From Stictocephala bisonia (taxonomy: Eukaryota > Arthropoda > Insecta > Hemiptera > Membracidae): 64,000 nucleotides of DNA. The notes under the pieces are model-generated. The model saw nothing but the letters and a program-made list of their open reading frames with translations. It was not told where the DNA came from and made no database searches. Location of the stretch: positions 186,001-250,000 of the forward strand of contig JAQJVL010000112.1 of NCBI GenBank assembly GCA_035578905.1, read 5' to 3'. Shown here piece after piece: positions 50,157 to 62,337 of this stretch; the first letter of the stretch is position 1, and each line of letters starts with the position of its first letter. Both the position numbers and the translations under genes were made by a program.

Positions 50157-53100
50157 GTTAACAGTTTTAAGTGAGATCTAGGACCACAAGAGGTCAATAA
50201 TAAGTTTACGTGACATGATGTAGAACCATAACAGTTAAATAATAAGTTTAAGTGACACGATCTAGGACCATAAGAGTTCAATAATAAGTATAAGTGACAT
50301 GATGTAGAAACATAACAGTTCAATAATAAGTTTAAGTGACACGATCTAGGACCATAAGAGTTCAATAATAAGTATAAGTGACATGATGTAGAAACATAAC
50401 AGTTCAATAATAAGTTTAAGTGACACAATCTAGGACCATAAGAGTTCAATAATAAGTTTAAGTGACATGATGTAGAACCATAACAGTTCAATAATAAGTT
50501 TAAGTGACACGATCTAGGACCATAAGAGTTCAATAATAAGTTTAAGTGACATGATCTAGGACCATAAGAGTTCAATAATAAGTATAAGTGACATGATGTA
50601 GAACCATAACAGTTAAATAATAAGTTAAGTGACACGATCTAGGACCATAAGAGTTCAATAATAAGTATAAGTGACATGATGTAGAGCCATAACAGTTCAA
50701 TAATAAGTTTAAGTGAAACGATCTAGGACCATAAGAGTTCAATAATAAGTTTAAGTGACATGATCTAGGACCATAAGAGTTCAATAATAAGTTTAAGTGA
50801 CACGATCTAGGACCATAAGAGTTCAATAATAAGTTTAAGTGACACGATCTAGGACCATAAGAGTTCAATAATAAGTTTAAGTGACACAATCTAGGACCAT
50901 AAGAGTTCAATAATAAGTATAAGTGACATGATGTAGAAACATAACAGTTCAATAATAAGTTTAAGTGACACAATCTAGGACCATAAGAGTTCAATAATAA
51001 GTTTAAGTGACACGATCTAGGACCATAAGAGTTCAATAATAAGTTTAAGTGACACAATCTAGGACCATAAGAGTTCAATAATAAGTTTAAGTGACACGAT
51101 CTAGGACCATAAGAGTTCAATAATAAGTTTAAGTGACACAATCTAGGACCATAAGAGTTCAATAATAAGTATAAGTGACATGATGTAGAAACATAACAGT
51201 TCAATAATAAGTTTAAGTGACACAATCTAGGACCATAAGAGTTCAATAATAAGTTTAAGTGACATGATGTAGAACCATAACAGTTCAATAATAAGTTTAA
51301 GTGACACGATCTAGGACCATAAGAGTTCAATAATAAGTTTAAGTGACATGATCTAGGACCATAAGAGTTCAATAATAAGTTTAAGTGACACGATCTAGGA
51401 CCATAAGAGTTCAATAATAAGTTTAAGTGACATGATGTAGAAACATAACAGTTCAATAATAAGTTTAAGTGACACAATCTAGGACCATAAGAGTTCAATA
51501 ATAAGTTTAAGTGACACGATCTAGGACCATAAGAGTTCAATAATAAGTTTAAGTGACACAATCTAGGACCATAAGAGTTCAATAATAAGTTTAAGTGACA
51601 CGATCTAGGACCATAAGAGTTCAATAATAAGTTTAAGTGACACAATCTAGGACCATAAGAGTTCAATAATAAGTATAAGTGACATGATGTAGAAACATAA
51701 CAGTTCAATAATAAGTTTAAGTGACACAATCTAGGACCATAAGAGTTCAATAATAAGTTTAAGTGACATGATGTAGAACCATAACAGTTCAATAATAAGT
51801 TTAAGTGACACGATCTAGGACCATAAGAGTTCAATAATAAGTTTAAGTGACATGATCTAGGACCATAAGAGTTCAATAATAAGTTTAAGTGACACGATCT
51901 AGGACCATAAGAGTTCAATAATAAGTTTAAGTGACATGATGTAGAAACATAACAGTTCAATAATAAGTTTAAGTGACACAATCTAGGACCATAAGAGTTC
52001 AATAATAAGTATAAGTGACATGATGTAGAAACATAACAGTTCAATAATAAGTTTAAGTGACACAATCTAGGACCATAAGAGTTCAATAATAAGTTTAAGT
52101 GACATGATGTAGAACCATAACAGTTCAATAATAAGTTTAAGTGACACGATCTAGGACCATAAGAGTTCAATAATAAGTATAAGTGACATGATGTAGAAAC
52201 ATAACATTTCAATAATAAGTTTAAGTGACACGATATAGGACCATAAGAGTTCAATAATAAGTATAAGTGACATGATGTAGAAACATAACAGTTCAATAAT
52301 AAGTTTAAGTGACACAATCTAGGACCATAAGAGTTCAATAATAAGTTTAAGTGACATGATGTAGAACCATAACAGTTCAATAATAAGTTTAAGTGACACG
52401 ATCTAGGACCATAAGAGTTCAATAATAAGTATAAGTGACATGATGTAGAAACATAACAGTTCAATAATAAGTTTAAGTGACACGATATAGGACCATAAGA
52501 GTTCAATAATAAGTTTAAGTGACATGATGTAGAACCATAACAGTTCAATAATAAGTTTAAGTGACACGATCTAGGACCATAAGAGTTCAATAATAAGTTT
52601 AAGTGACATGATGTAGAGCCATAACAGTTCAATAATAAGTTTAAGTGACACGATCTAGGACCATAAGAGTTCAATAATAAGTTTAAGTGACATGATCTAG
52701 GACCATAACAGTTCAATAATAAGTTTAAGTGAAACGATCTAGGACCATAACAGTTCAATAATAAGTTTAAGTGACATGATCTAGGACCATAAGAGTTCAA
52801 TAATAAGTTTAAGTGACATGATCTAGGACCATAAGAGTTCAATAATAAGTTTAAGTGACATGATGTAGGACCATAACAGTTCAATAATAAGTTTAAGTGA
52901 CATGATCTAGGACCATAAGTGTTCAATAATAAGTTTAAGTGAAACGATCTAGGACCATAAGAGTTCAATAATAAGTTTAAGTGACATGATCTAGGACCAT
53001 AAGAGTTCAATAATAAGTTTAAGTGACATGATCTAGGACCATAAGAGTTCAATAATAAGTTTAAGTGAAACGATCTAGGACCATAAGAGTTCAATAATAA

Positions 53101-53232
53101 GTTCAAGTGAAACGATCTAAGACCATAACAGTTCAATAATAAGTTTAATTGACATGATCTAGGACCATAAGAGTTCAATAATAAGTTTAAGTGACATGAT
53201 CCAGGACCATAAGAGTTCAATAATAAGTTTAA
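50157..53232. repeat. 42-bp minisatellite, about 73 units, with higher-order repeats
   Basis: The unit contains TTCAATAATAAGTTTAAGTG, then ACACGATCTAGGACCATAAG AG. Variants are ACATGATGTAGAACCATAAC, GATGTAGAAACATAAC, ACACAATCTAGG and AAGTATAAG. A 12-unit block at 50959-51462 is repeated at 51463-51966 with the same unit order (504 bp). Because 42 is a multiple of three, the minus strand is open for 888 codons (53238-50572). That frame starts with GTG, is a pure LLLNSYGPRSCHLN 14-mer iteration, and is interrupted only where one unit has lost a base (about 50625). It continues as a 165-codon frame. There is no evidence that it is a gene. Confidence 0.97.
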
Positions 53233-55779
53233 GATCACTAATTAATTATCTGTAATAAGTTTAGTAAATTAGGCAACATTATGTTTGACAAACTTGTGTT
53301 ATAAGGGTGGTTCAGTTTCATCTGCTAAGTTATTGCTGCCCATCAATACGGCTTATCTTACACCCTCAAATAAATCGTTCATTATCATCGTACGGCAGCT
53401 AGTTTTTGCAAACAATCTGGACATGGTTTTTTTCAAAATTAATTATCGTGGTCATTTTTGGAGATCATAACAAGCTTCGATGGTAAAAAAAGTTTTATCT
53501 GCCTATAGCTGACAGTTTTCTCCAAGGAAATAAATTTTGGTCTAAGAATCTATCAGATATTTTATTTAATTTACTAGCTCTGATATTGACTCTTACACGA
53601 ATTGATTCCACAGCAATTTCGTATGATATTTCAAGTCATAGCGATATATTTTATTAAAGTAAAAACCATTAAATTCCTGGTCATAAAAAAATAATATTTT
53701 ATTTAAATATAATTCGTTTTAAATTGATTTCAATCTAATAAAAAAAAATAAATTATCTTATTAATTAATAACTATATAAGAAGCGTTAATTGGTTTATTA
53801 TTAGCAAGATTTATTGTAATTGAGTAGTTTTTAGTATATAAAAATCTGCAAACCATATAAATTATTTTTGAAGTAAGAAAGCTAGAGTGGTTGAAAGAAA
53901 ACGAAAAATACTTGTACATAAGTAATAAATAATTCTCATGATATGTTAATTGTAATGTACAATTAACCAATTTTGTAGAGATGAAATAATTTTCAAAATT
54001 GCGAAGGTACAAATATTGCTATGATTGTGTTTAAAAATTTGAAATATATCAGCCTAATGACAAAAGGAAGATCGTTGATGATTATTTGATTTTTTTATTT
54101 ACAGGATCTGTAAAATAGGTTTGCCAATTCGTTCAATAATTTGGTTTGAATTATGAAAATGAATGAATCAGTATCTATTTATATATTGTATGTATTCTTT
54201 TGAACCAGTTTGCCTAATTTGGTTGGAAAAGATTAATTAATTGATAATATATTTGTTAGTACAAAAATAAAATCTTCGGCTGTCAATTGTAAGGTTAGAG
54301 TAAAATGTGGGTACAATTTAAAGTAAAAAATAGTTACGAAAACTCAACCCATCAATAAAATGATGAGAAAAAATCGCCAATTAAAAGTTATTAGAATGAC
54401 AGATCATTGGAAACAGGTTGGCCACCAACATGTCGCACCGGCAGTAGTTCACACACTGGAGGGTTGTCTGTATTTGCACTTCTTTGTTATCAAAAGGGTA
54501 GACAGCATTATTGTATTTTATGAGAGAGGTAAACATTTTATGTGAACTAAACTGAAGTTTCATCGGGATTAAAATAGTCTAAACATTTATAAATTGAAAT
54601 TCATTCAAAGTAAATATTCATTCACCTTTGTTAAAACTCCGCTGAATTTGAAGACGTTGATTGATATTGAATAATTATGGCTAGTTATGTTTCAGTATTA
54701 AATAATATTTAATTATGTTCAACAATTTTACCAAGTTGAGAATCTTTGAATCCTCTCACGAACAAGAAGTAATTAAATATGTAAAACATGGATAACTGAA
54801 AATACCCTATTGTAGTTTCCTATAATACAGACCGTTAAATAGGCCAACTACAGTTTTTCCTCAACGATGAAAATATTTTGTAAAATTAAAAAGTGTATCT
54901 TAATATAATTGTTTGATTCTTAACCCCACAGGGTACGAGGGTTTTGTGTATTATATATGTATGTCGCAAGAGTATGAAATGTTATATCAACGGATTTTTT
55001 TTTCTAAATGTGTTAAACATTACGCACATTCATTATGCATTGGGAAAACCTCATAATGTGATTCGATGTTAACAATGTATTTTATCCAGTTGTGTAAGTT
55101 AGTATTTTTGTAACTTGGGTAACGTTAACGGGGTTTAAAAATTTTAATTGTTCGTAATGATAGTATTTTATAGTAATACATTAGTAAAATGTAAAAAACT
55201 AAAATGAATAATAGAAATTAATACTTGTTCTCTTTATGGCACCTTTGGATTTTTAATACTAGTAATATGGTACTATGCATATTTGTCGATACCAGTATTA
55301 TAAAAAAATAAATAAAAATGCCTTTTATTATGAGCGTTTATCACATACATTTCTATTTAAAAAAAGAGCCCGTATCTAAACCTTAAATTTCGATACACTA
55401 TATTCTACATTAAATGGCATCATACAAATTACGCTCTCACTTAAATAATAGTGTGAATTGACTAGCTATATACCGTCACTTTAATCATCCAACAACATCC
55501 TGGCACTATACAAATTTTGATTTGTTTTACATGGGAAAAATAATTTTTATATTTTAAAATATATATTTGAATAGAGTATAAATTAGAAATTTATTTATTT
55601 AGCCAGAAAACTAAAATGAGGAGGAATCGAACATTTCATAATTAGACAAATAAATAAATCAAAATACAATTTTAAGTACAAAGTATTTGTGTCTTAGTGT
55701 TTAATATTGATCTCCCGTCACAATGCTAAATCCAGGTTTCATAACCATTCAACAGCCGCTTCCCCTATTGAATGAAGAC
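53233..55779. other. AT-rich intergenic DNA
   Basis: Open frames of 60-83 codons are present (53285, 53761, 54360, 54381), none with recognisable features. The two at 54360-54563 overlap on opposite strands. A single coding exon cannot be excluded for 54360-54545, but nothing supports it. Confidence 0.45.
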
Positions 55780-55960
55780 CACTTACCACCCCCTTCCCCA
55801 AAATGAACGAAAAGGGCAATAAGTAACTACGTGTTCCATAGTTTGAATTTCGTCCCCGCACTCTCATAACTGATCATTTCTTATTCCCTATATATTCATT
55901 TAGAAGGCAGCTGGTTGTCTATGGTTCTCACTTTAGCTGCTGTTTTTAGGTGACTTTTAA
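55780..55960 (-). pseudogene. Non-LTR retrotransposon C-terminal cysteine-motif remnant
   Basis: On the minus strand 55860-55786 reads CGDEIQTMEHVVTYCPFRSF. This resembles the C-terminal C-x-x-C...EH....C motif found downstream of the RT domain in many insect non-LTR elements. The upstream first cysteine and the preceding region are broken by stops. The family is not assignable. Confidence 0.55.
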
Positions 55961-57564
55961 AACAGAGAGATCGAGCGTTAGCTTCCATAATATTAATATC
56001 CATAATATCCATAATATAGCTTCCAAGTCTTGTGGATACTTATTGCTCGTTGTGTTTCACCCTAACACAATCGAAAAGTTTTCTATTTTTTAATGCTGTT
56101 GCTAGTCTATTTACTTAGGTAAAATCATGTTACTTTTGTCCTAGAGTATGATTTTATTCACGTCTCCAGCAATCGTAGGTGTCCTGCTAATTTAAATTGT
56201 AGGCCTACGATGGTGCTAAACAAATGTCGATTTTAGTTGGTGAATTGTCACTCGTGTGATCTGCCAGCTATGGCAGCTGCAAAAAAAAAATAATAATAAT
56301 AAAATAAAATAAATAAATAAAAAATGTCCTTCTCTGGGAAGCAAAATTAGAAAGATATAGGTTTTGTTAAGAATTAGAAAAAACCTGCAAAAAGGTAAGC
56401 TACGTAAAATGTGCTGCAGTAAAAAAAAATAATAGGAGGCTGTTACGAGTTGTAAAATATTAATGACTGCATCTTTTATGAATTTGCAAGTGTAATATTA
56501 TAGTAGAGGCTTATATATAAAGAATAAGAAGTTTAAATCGTATTAAACCAATGAGAATAGGTACAGGAAATACTGTTATTTAATAATATGGATTTTATTT
56601 AAAAACCCACTTCTTTAAATGTAAAATGATAGTTTATTTTTGTTTTCACCTAAATGTTTGTTTATTATAGTGTGACGTTTAACATGGCATCTGATTACTT
56701 CTGAGATTTGGGTCTCTGACCATCAGGTTGTGAAGGTTTTGTATCTGATAGAGGTTAAACATATTTTTACATTATTCTTTGCGGTAGATTTAGGGGGTAC
56801 GTTAAGATTTTCCTCTATAACGTTTTTATAGACCTTTTTTAAAAAAAAACTTGTATATAAATTTACATCTGGTTTAGCCTTTAAAGATTAATTTTTAACT
56901 ATTCACAGCTCAGTTTATAGTGAATTTAAATAAATTATATCGTATTTAATTATAAATTTCACTTTTTTTAACAATAAGTGCGTTTTGGCTAGTATGTTTC
57001 AATAAAAAAATCAAAATTGCTAAATTTATGATCATGCTTACAAATGTGTTGGTTTAGCAGGTAAAAAATACGCTGCTACGTGTATTTTTACATATTGTCA
57101 TTACATTTACTCTATTGAGCTAAAACGAATTCTTTGTATTTGTATTTACACACTTGTAATAACCAAAAATCAAATAATTGTCAGAGTTTCACTTTAATAT
57201 ATTTTATTATAATGTAACTTTTTCTAGGACATCAATATTTGGTAAGTAAGTTTGCTTTTTAAATATAGGACTCAAGAGGTTTTACTTACTTTAATTGATA
57301 TCTAAACCAAGTTCGTAAACTGCATAAACAATAAAGAGAAATCATTGTTAGTGAACACTATCTGGAGCGGAATGCTTGGATAGAATTTCCTTGTACATTT
57401 TCATTTCCGGAACAACGTTTCCACCTCCAGAGGTAGAGTTTTCCTGGTGTTCTTTATAAAAGGCTGAAAACAATTATATGTACGCTCTTAATTAAATTTT
57501 ACTTGAGGAAACGCTTAGAATAAATTTATTAACTGCGTTCATTAGATTAATTTTATGAATAATA
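55961..57564. other. AT-rich intergenic DNA
   Basis: No supported feature. There are short A-rich and TAA/TAAA microsatellite runs near 56280-56325. Confidence 0.45.
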
Positions 57565-57905
57565 CTAGCTGTACCCACCCACTTCACCGGTAATAATATT
57601 GAGGTTAAAAAATTTAATCTAATATCCAGCTTATGTTATATATTTACTACTGTACTCAATTAGTTTTAATTTAGCACAATTTTATTCAATTTATTTTTTA
57701 CATTTAACAGCTGTTAGTCAAATAACGAAATAAATAAATCAATTAATATAGCTCCATAAGAGTACTATGGGAGTTTTGGAGGTCAGAGGGTCGGAGAAGA
57801 AAATATTTTCTTAGTGAGCCTCTAGGGGCAAAGATAAACCTATTTACAACATTTCAAGTCAATTGGACGTATATTTTTGGAGAAATCGTGATGAGTGGTA
57901 AATTG

Positions 57906-57967
<62 letters not shown>

Positions 57968-58953
57968 AAAATTATCTTATTGAAAACAGTTTGTTCTCTT
58001 TGATAAAAAAGTTTCGAAGTCTAGACAAATCTGTAAGTTACTTTTAGAGGCCACAAATTACTGTAGTTGATTCTGAATCAGTAAAATATCGGGTATCTTG
58101 CCATGTTCAAGAATGTCCTATGATCTGGCTATGCATGCTTTAAAACGAAATTGTTAATTTTCCGATTGAAAACAGTTTGTTATCTTAGATAACAAAGTGT
58201 CATAGTCTAGAAAAATCTGTAAACCTACTTTTAGAGGGCTCAAAGAACGGTAATTGACTCTGAATTAGTGACATATCTTGTTTCTAGCCATGTTTAGCCA
58301 TGTCCTATGACCTGGCTATGCATTTGGTCAAACTAAATTGTAAATTTTCCGATTAAAATTGGTTTGTTCTCTGAAATAAAAAGTTTCTAAGTCTAGATAA
58401 ATCTATAAGTCTTTTATTAGTGGGCGCAAAGTACGGTAATTGACACTGAATCAGTGAAATATCGTGTTTCTAGCCATGTTTAGCGATGTCCTATGTTGTG
58501 GCTATACATGGGTTCAGATTAAATTGTATATTTTAAAATTGAATACAGTGTGTTCTCTTAGATAACAAAGTTTCACAATCTATAAAAATCTGTTAGTCTA
58601 CTCTTGGAGGCCGTAAATTACCCAATTTGATTTACACGCACAGATTGAAAATTTTGCTCTACCTAAAGATGAAAGAGGTGAGATAGAGCAAAAAGTCATA
58701 GGACCAAAGCTGTATAAATCGTTCATTTAGCCGCTACAGTCCAATTAGAGAAACACTGTTTTAGCATTTAAACTTTTTGGCACTAAAAGGGCTGCCATCT
58801 TCAATTTACCAAGAATTGTTCAAAATTCCTTCTTATTGCACTTCTACAACATAAGACCTTTGATTCTAAAAAATTTTAGCTCGTAGGCTTAGTACTTTTT
58901 AGCTACATCAGTGAGTGAATGTGTCAGTGGTACTTCCTTTTTATTAGTATAGA
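57565..58953 (-). mobile_element. Non-autonomous Helitron (family A) with internal tandem repeats
   Basis: On the minus strand it starts TCTATACTAATAAAAAGGAA right after an A. It ends with GTGGGTGGGTACAGCTAG right before a T, with a CCGGTGAAGTGGG hairpin upstream. Both termini match the 501-bp family A element at 1824-2324, but this one is 1389 bp. It contains an (AT)n run (about 57906-57958) and the 186-bp tandem repeat at 57967-58620. No Rep or helicase is encoded. Confidence 0.78.
57967..58620. repeat. 186-bp tandem repeat inside a Helitron, about 3.5 units
   Basis: TTGAAAACAGTTTGTT-type sequence begins at 57980, 58166, 58353 and 58539. Each unit holds AAGTCTAGA.AAATCTGTAAG, TAATTGA.TCTGAATCAGT and GCCATGTTTAGCCATGTCCT. 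The units are diverged, with small indels, so the expansion is old. Confidence 0.85.
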
Positions 58954-58979
58954 TAATTGACTATATGATGTTTCATCGC

Positions 58980-59038
<59 letters not shown>

Positions 59039-59041
<3 letters not shown>

Positions 59042-60241
59042 GGTGTAAATAAAGTCCCGCACGGGTTTAATATGTTCTGAACGATAACAGATAAATCAAT
59101 AAGATTTGGTACATCAACATTACACCTAAAAATCTACTTATTTACGGAACTATCAGTTTTCTGTCATATCATGGGGACGTCCCGCAAGGAGTCAGAAGGA
59201 AATCTTAAATAGGAGCATAGGTCAATATGCACATCACTTTAAAGGGCTTATATAGCAGAGTGTAATGCCGCAAATCGCACACAAAAAGGTTGATCCACTA
59301 CAAAATGGTGGCTGTTAAAATGTTTGATTGGAAAAAGATGTTTACTTACCAAATGTTTTCAGAGTAAATGCTCGAATTGTTCACCTCCGGTTATTTGACA
59401 GGGGGGGATGGGCGGGAATTTCTTCCCTGTTAGTATTTGGGGATGTCTTGATCGAGAGTGTTCATTTGATGTGATACTTTTTTTTATGTCATGTCCTTGT
59501 GCTTCTGATTATTCCAATTAGAATTTTGATAATGTTTCCGAAAGTGTCTTTTTGAGTTGTCATGTCCAGGAGGTTTGTCATTTGTGTGGGGGTTTCCAGT
59601 TACTTCCTTCATGCTTGGTATCTTTACTTTGACTGGCGTAGGTCTTGGATGTCTCTAGCTTTTTACTCTTTCTGAATAGAAACCACTGCCCCCACGAATC
59701 CAACCCACAGCTTACTCAATTCGGCTGTGTGTGGGGCTCACTTGGTTGGGGTAAACCAGTGAGGGGCTCCCCAAATAGTCACATATCTATTTAAATTTTT
59801 CGAGGTATAATTTAATACACAATGCTATTAAAGCGTGAAAAATAATACCTAGGCATATATTTTTCGAATATGTGTTGTAATGTTTGCAGATTAGATTATT
59901 TTTTTTGAATGCATATTAATAGAAGTTTTTATCTGAATGGTAAGCTCCGTAAGGAATCTGAACAGTGCTTATATGTACGTTATTAAGCAAAGTATTGAAA
60001 AAAATGCAAAGTAAAAAATTCCTAAAAGAACAATTTCCATAAAAAATTTTCATTAAATACAGAATGTTCTATAATAAAAAACAAAGTTGACCGCCATATT
60101 GTAGAATGGTGCCCATTAAAAAAAATATAATATGCACTTAAATTGTCTTTAAAAACAATTTAAGGTTCCCTATTTAAAGTTATTTGTCAGACTCATGGTT
60201 TCAGAGATCACAATTGTGGCCCATTTAATATAGACACCCTC
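59039..60241. mobile_element. TIR element flanked by TA, non-autonomous DNA transposon candidate
   Basis: The left end is CAGGGTGTAAATAAAGTCCC. The right end, in reverse complement, is GAGGGTGTCTATATTAAATG. They are alignable over about 25 bp, with TATA directly outside both ends (the left side merges with an (AT)n tract at 58982-59038). The 1203-bp interior has no transposase. It includes a GC-richer block at 59390-59790 that may be a nested fragment of another element. Superfamily assignment (Tc1/mariner-like from TA and CAGGG ends) is an inference. Confidence 0.6.
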
Positions 60242-62150
60242 TATAATCTGTTTAATTTGTGAGGTATGTGATTTTTAACCACTTTAACAATCTAAATAAG
60301 ATATTGGTAAAAAATCCAAATAATGATTTGAGAGTGGTTACACTTTATACATACTAGCAAAACAAATTTATAAAACAGGAATCTAAAAGAAGAAGACTTT
60401 GCTCATAACCTATTGCTTAAAGTTATTTGAAATAAAATCCAAACTCTATTGAAACTATTAAAATTCAAATAGTTATTAGTATTGTAAAAAGGAATTTAGT
60501 TAAAAACTATTTTATATGTCTTTATTTACAAAAACATGTCTCTCTTAATTACATGTCTATCTTGTAGAAACTATATTTTAAGAAGTCAATTCAAAATATC
60601 AACAATTTCTGTTGATAATATATCTTTGTAAACAAACCATTCTCATATTCCAAGATTCTCTTTCAATTTGATGCATATTTATTTCAAAGAAAGCTATCAA
60701 CAAATCTAAGGTAATTTTGTTAGGTATTGATTTAAACATGTGGACATTATCTATATGATGGTACTGGTCCACCAAACTTCCAATACACGTACGGAGGAAT
60801 CACGTGGAGATTTGGCCACAAATTGGTGATTCACTTACTGTCACTTTTCAACTCTTCACAAAATAACCTAATGTACAGATAATACGCACATGTGCATTTA
60901 AACTCAGTTCATAGATCTGTAAACAAAACTCACAACTTCCCATAAATTACATAGTTATGAAATAATATTTTAGTTTTTAACAAACGAAGATCTTTTATAA
61001 TATTTCTATAATAGGTTACTAAATAAAAGTATGTATTCAATATTACGTCTAACACAACGCGAATATTTAACCAACATATCTAAAAGAAAAAAGGCAAAAT
61101 GCGTTGCCTTTGTGATTTCCCTTTAAACACGGGTGTATAGATTCGTGTTTCGTAGGAACGAAATAAATAACAGAGTAGGTCGTGCTGAAACTTCTTGTTA
61201 GTGTAATGATGTTATTGACGTCTATCGAAGCACCGATATGTGTGTGTTCCCAGAAGTTCTTCAATAACATACGAAACAGCATGTTCCAGTCAACACAAAG
61301 GAGAAAGAGCCTCATTTCAGGTGGTAATTGAGCTAAAAATATTTGTTAAATGTTTGCAGGTTTTAATGTATAGTTATGTCTCTTTTTTCTAAAACAAACC
61401 TTGAAAACTTTCGAGAAACAAGATTTCTATCATTCACCAACTGATGGATAGAAGTGATAATATATATTTTATTAAAATATATTGGCTCAGGCTTCAATAG
61501 AATATATTTGGCTCTCGTGTCTTGCCTTCAGTTTGTGTATACACCTATTTAATCTTTCATCGTTTGGATTCCTAGTAAACAAATTTTTTTTATGGAATTG
61601 GGATAGAGATGTTGTGTACTTAACCCTTACATTGGCAATCACCCGATAATGACTAATAAAAACTGCCCTTTTTATTTATTTATTGGCAATCACCTATTTT
61701 TGCACAGTGTTGCGCATGGTAAATGTCAAATGTTGTATTATTTCTACCTAATCTATATACGACTGGATTGACTGAAGGATGAGAAGTCAATGGCTGAGTT
61801 TTTTGTCATAATGAAATCCGTTACGTTCTTTGGAATCAAATTATATTATTTGTAGGTTTAAAATATATACTTTATTAATAAATTGCTATAGAAACAAATT
61901 CATGCATTATTGTAGTTGTACGAATTGTTGGCACTATTATATAAATTGGAAATGTATAAAACACCATTTATTTCAAACAAATTAAAAGTTTTTATTATGT
62001 TCAAAAGTAATTATTATCCAAAACATCCATATTCTCTATGTATATTTCTTTACTTACACCTTGTAAAAAATGTGAATGTGTAATTCACTTCTTTTGGAAA
62101 GTTTTGAATTAAGTATAAAATGTTTTATGCCAAACACATAGGGATAAAAA
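60242..62150. other. AT-rich intergenic DNA
   Basis: No supported feature. ATTGGCAATCACC is present twice, at 61634 and 61684, 50 bp apart, with AT-rich sequence in between. The 82-codon minus-strand frame at 61067-61315 has no family resemblance. Confidence 0.45.
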
Positions 62151-62162
62151 AGATCAAAATAT

Positions 62163-62260
62163 TTGATGGCGTTGTGGTTCAGCAGCTTAGGTGTCAGACT
62201 GTGGAGGGTGCTAAAATTAACGGCCGGTACTTCAAGAGTGCAGTGTAAAGAAAAATCACA
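62163..62260 (+). mobile_element. Degenerate SINE-like head
   Basis: GGCGTTGTGGTTCAGCAGCT resembles a tRNA box A. The following TGCTAAAATTAACGGCCGGTACTTCA shows similarity to 49900-49945, apparently with an internal deletion. The B box is not intact. Confidence 0.4.
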
Positions 62261-62264
62261 AAAT

Positions 62265-62337
62265 GTACATGAGCGAGGTGACAAGAGGGTAGTGAGTTAC
62301 GGGTTTAGCACATAAAGTGTGCAGGAATGTCCCCTAG
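62265..62337 (+). mobile_element. Family B Helitron 3' end
   Basis: ACATGAGCGAGGTGACAAGA starts a diverged copy of the family B 3' region. The hairpin GCACATAAAGTGTGC keeps a 5-bp stem through paired changes, and AATGTCCCCTAG ends at 62337. The flanking base is G instead of T. The 5' end could not be located; a SINE-like head lies just upstream. Confidence 0.65.

Noticed and set aside
50572..53238. 888-codon open frame as a real repetitive protein gene
   Set aside because: It is entirely a 42-bp minisatellite translation, begins with GTG, has no flanking non-repeat coding sequence and stops at a unit-length change. The period being a multiple of three explains the openness.
54360..54545. Single-exon candidate of 61 codons
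   Set aside because: It has no family resemblance, overlaps an equally long antisense frame and shows no splice or promoter support.
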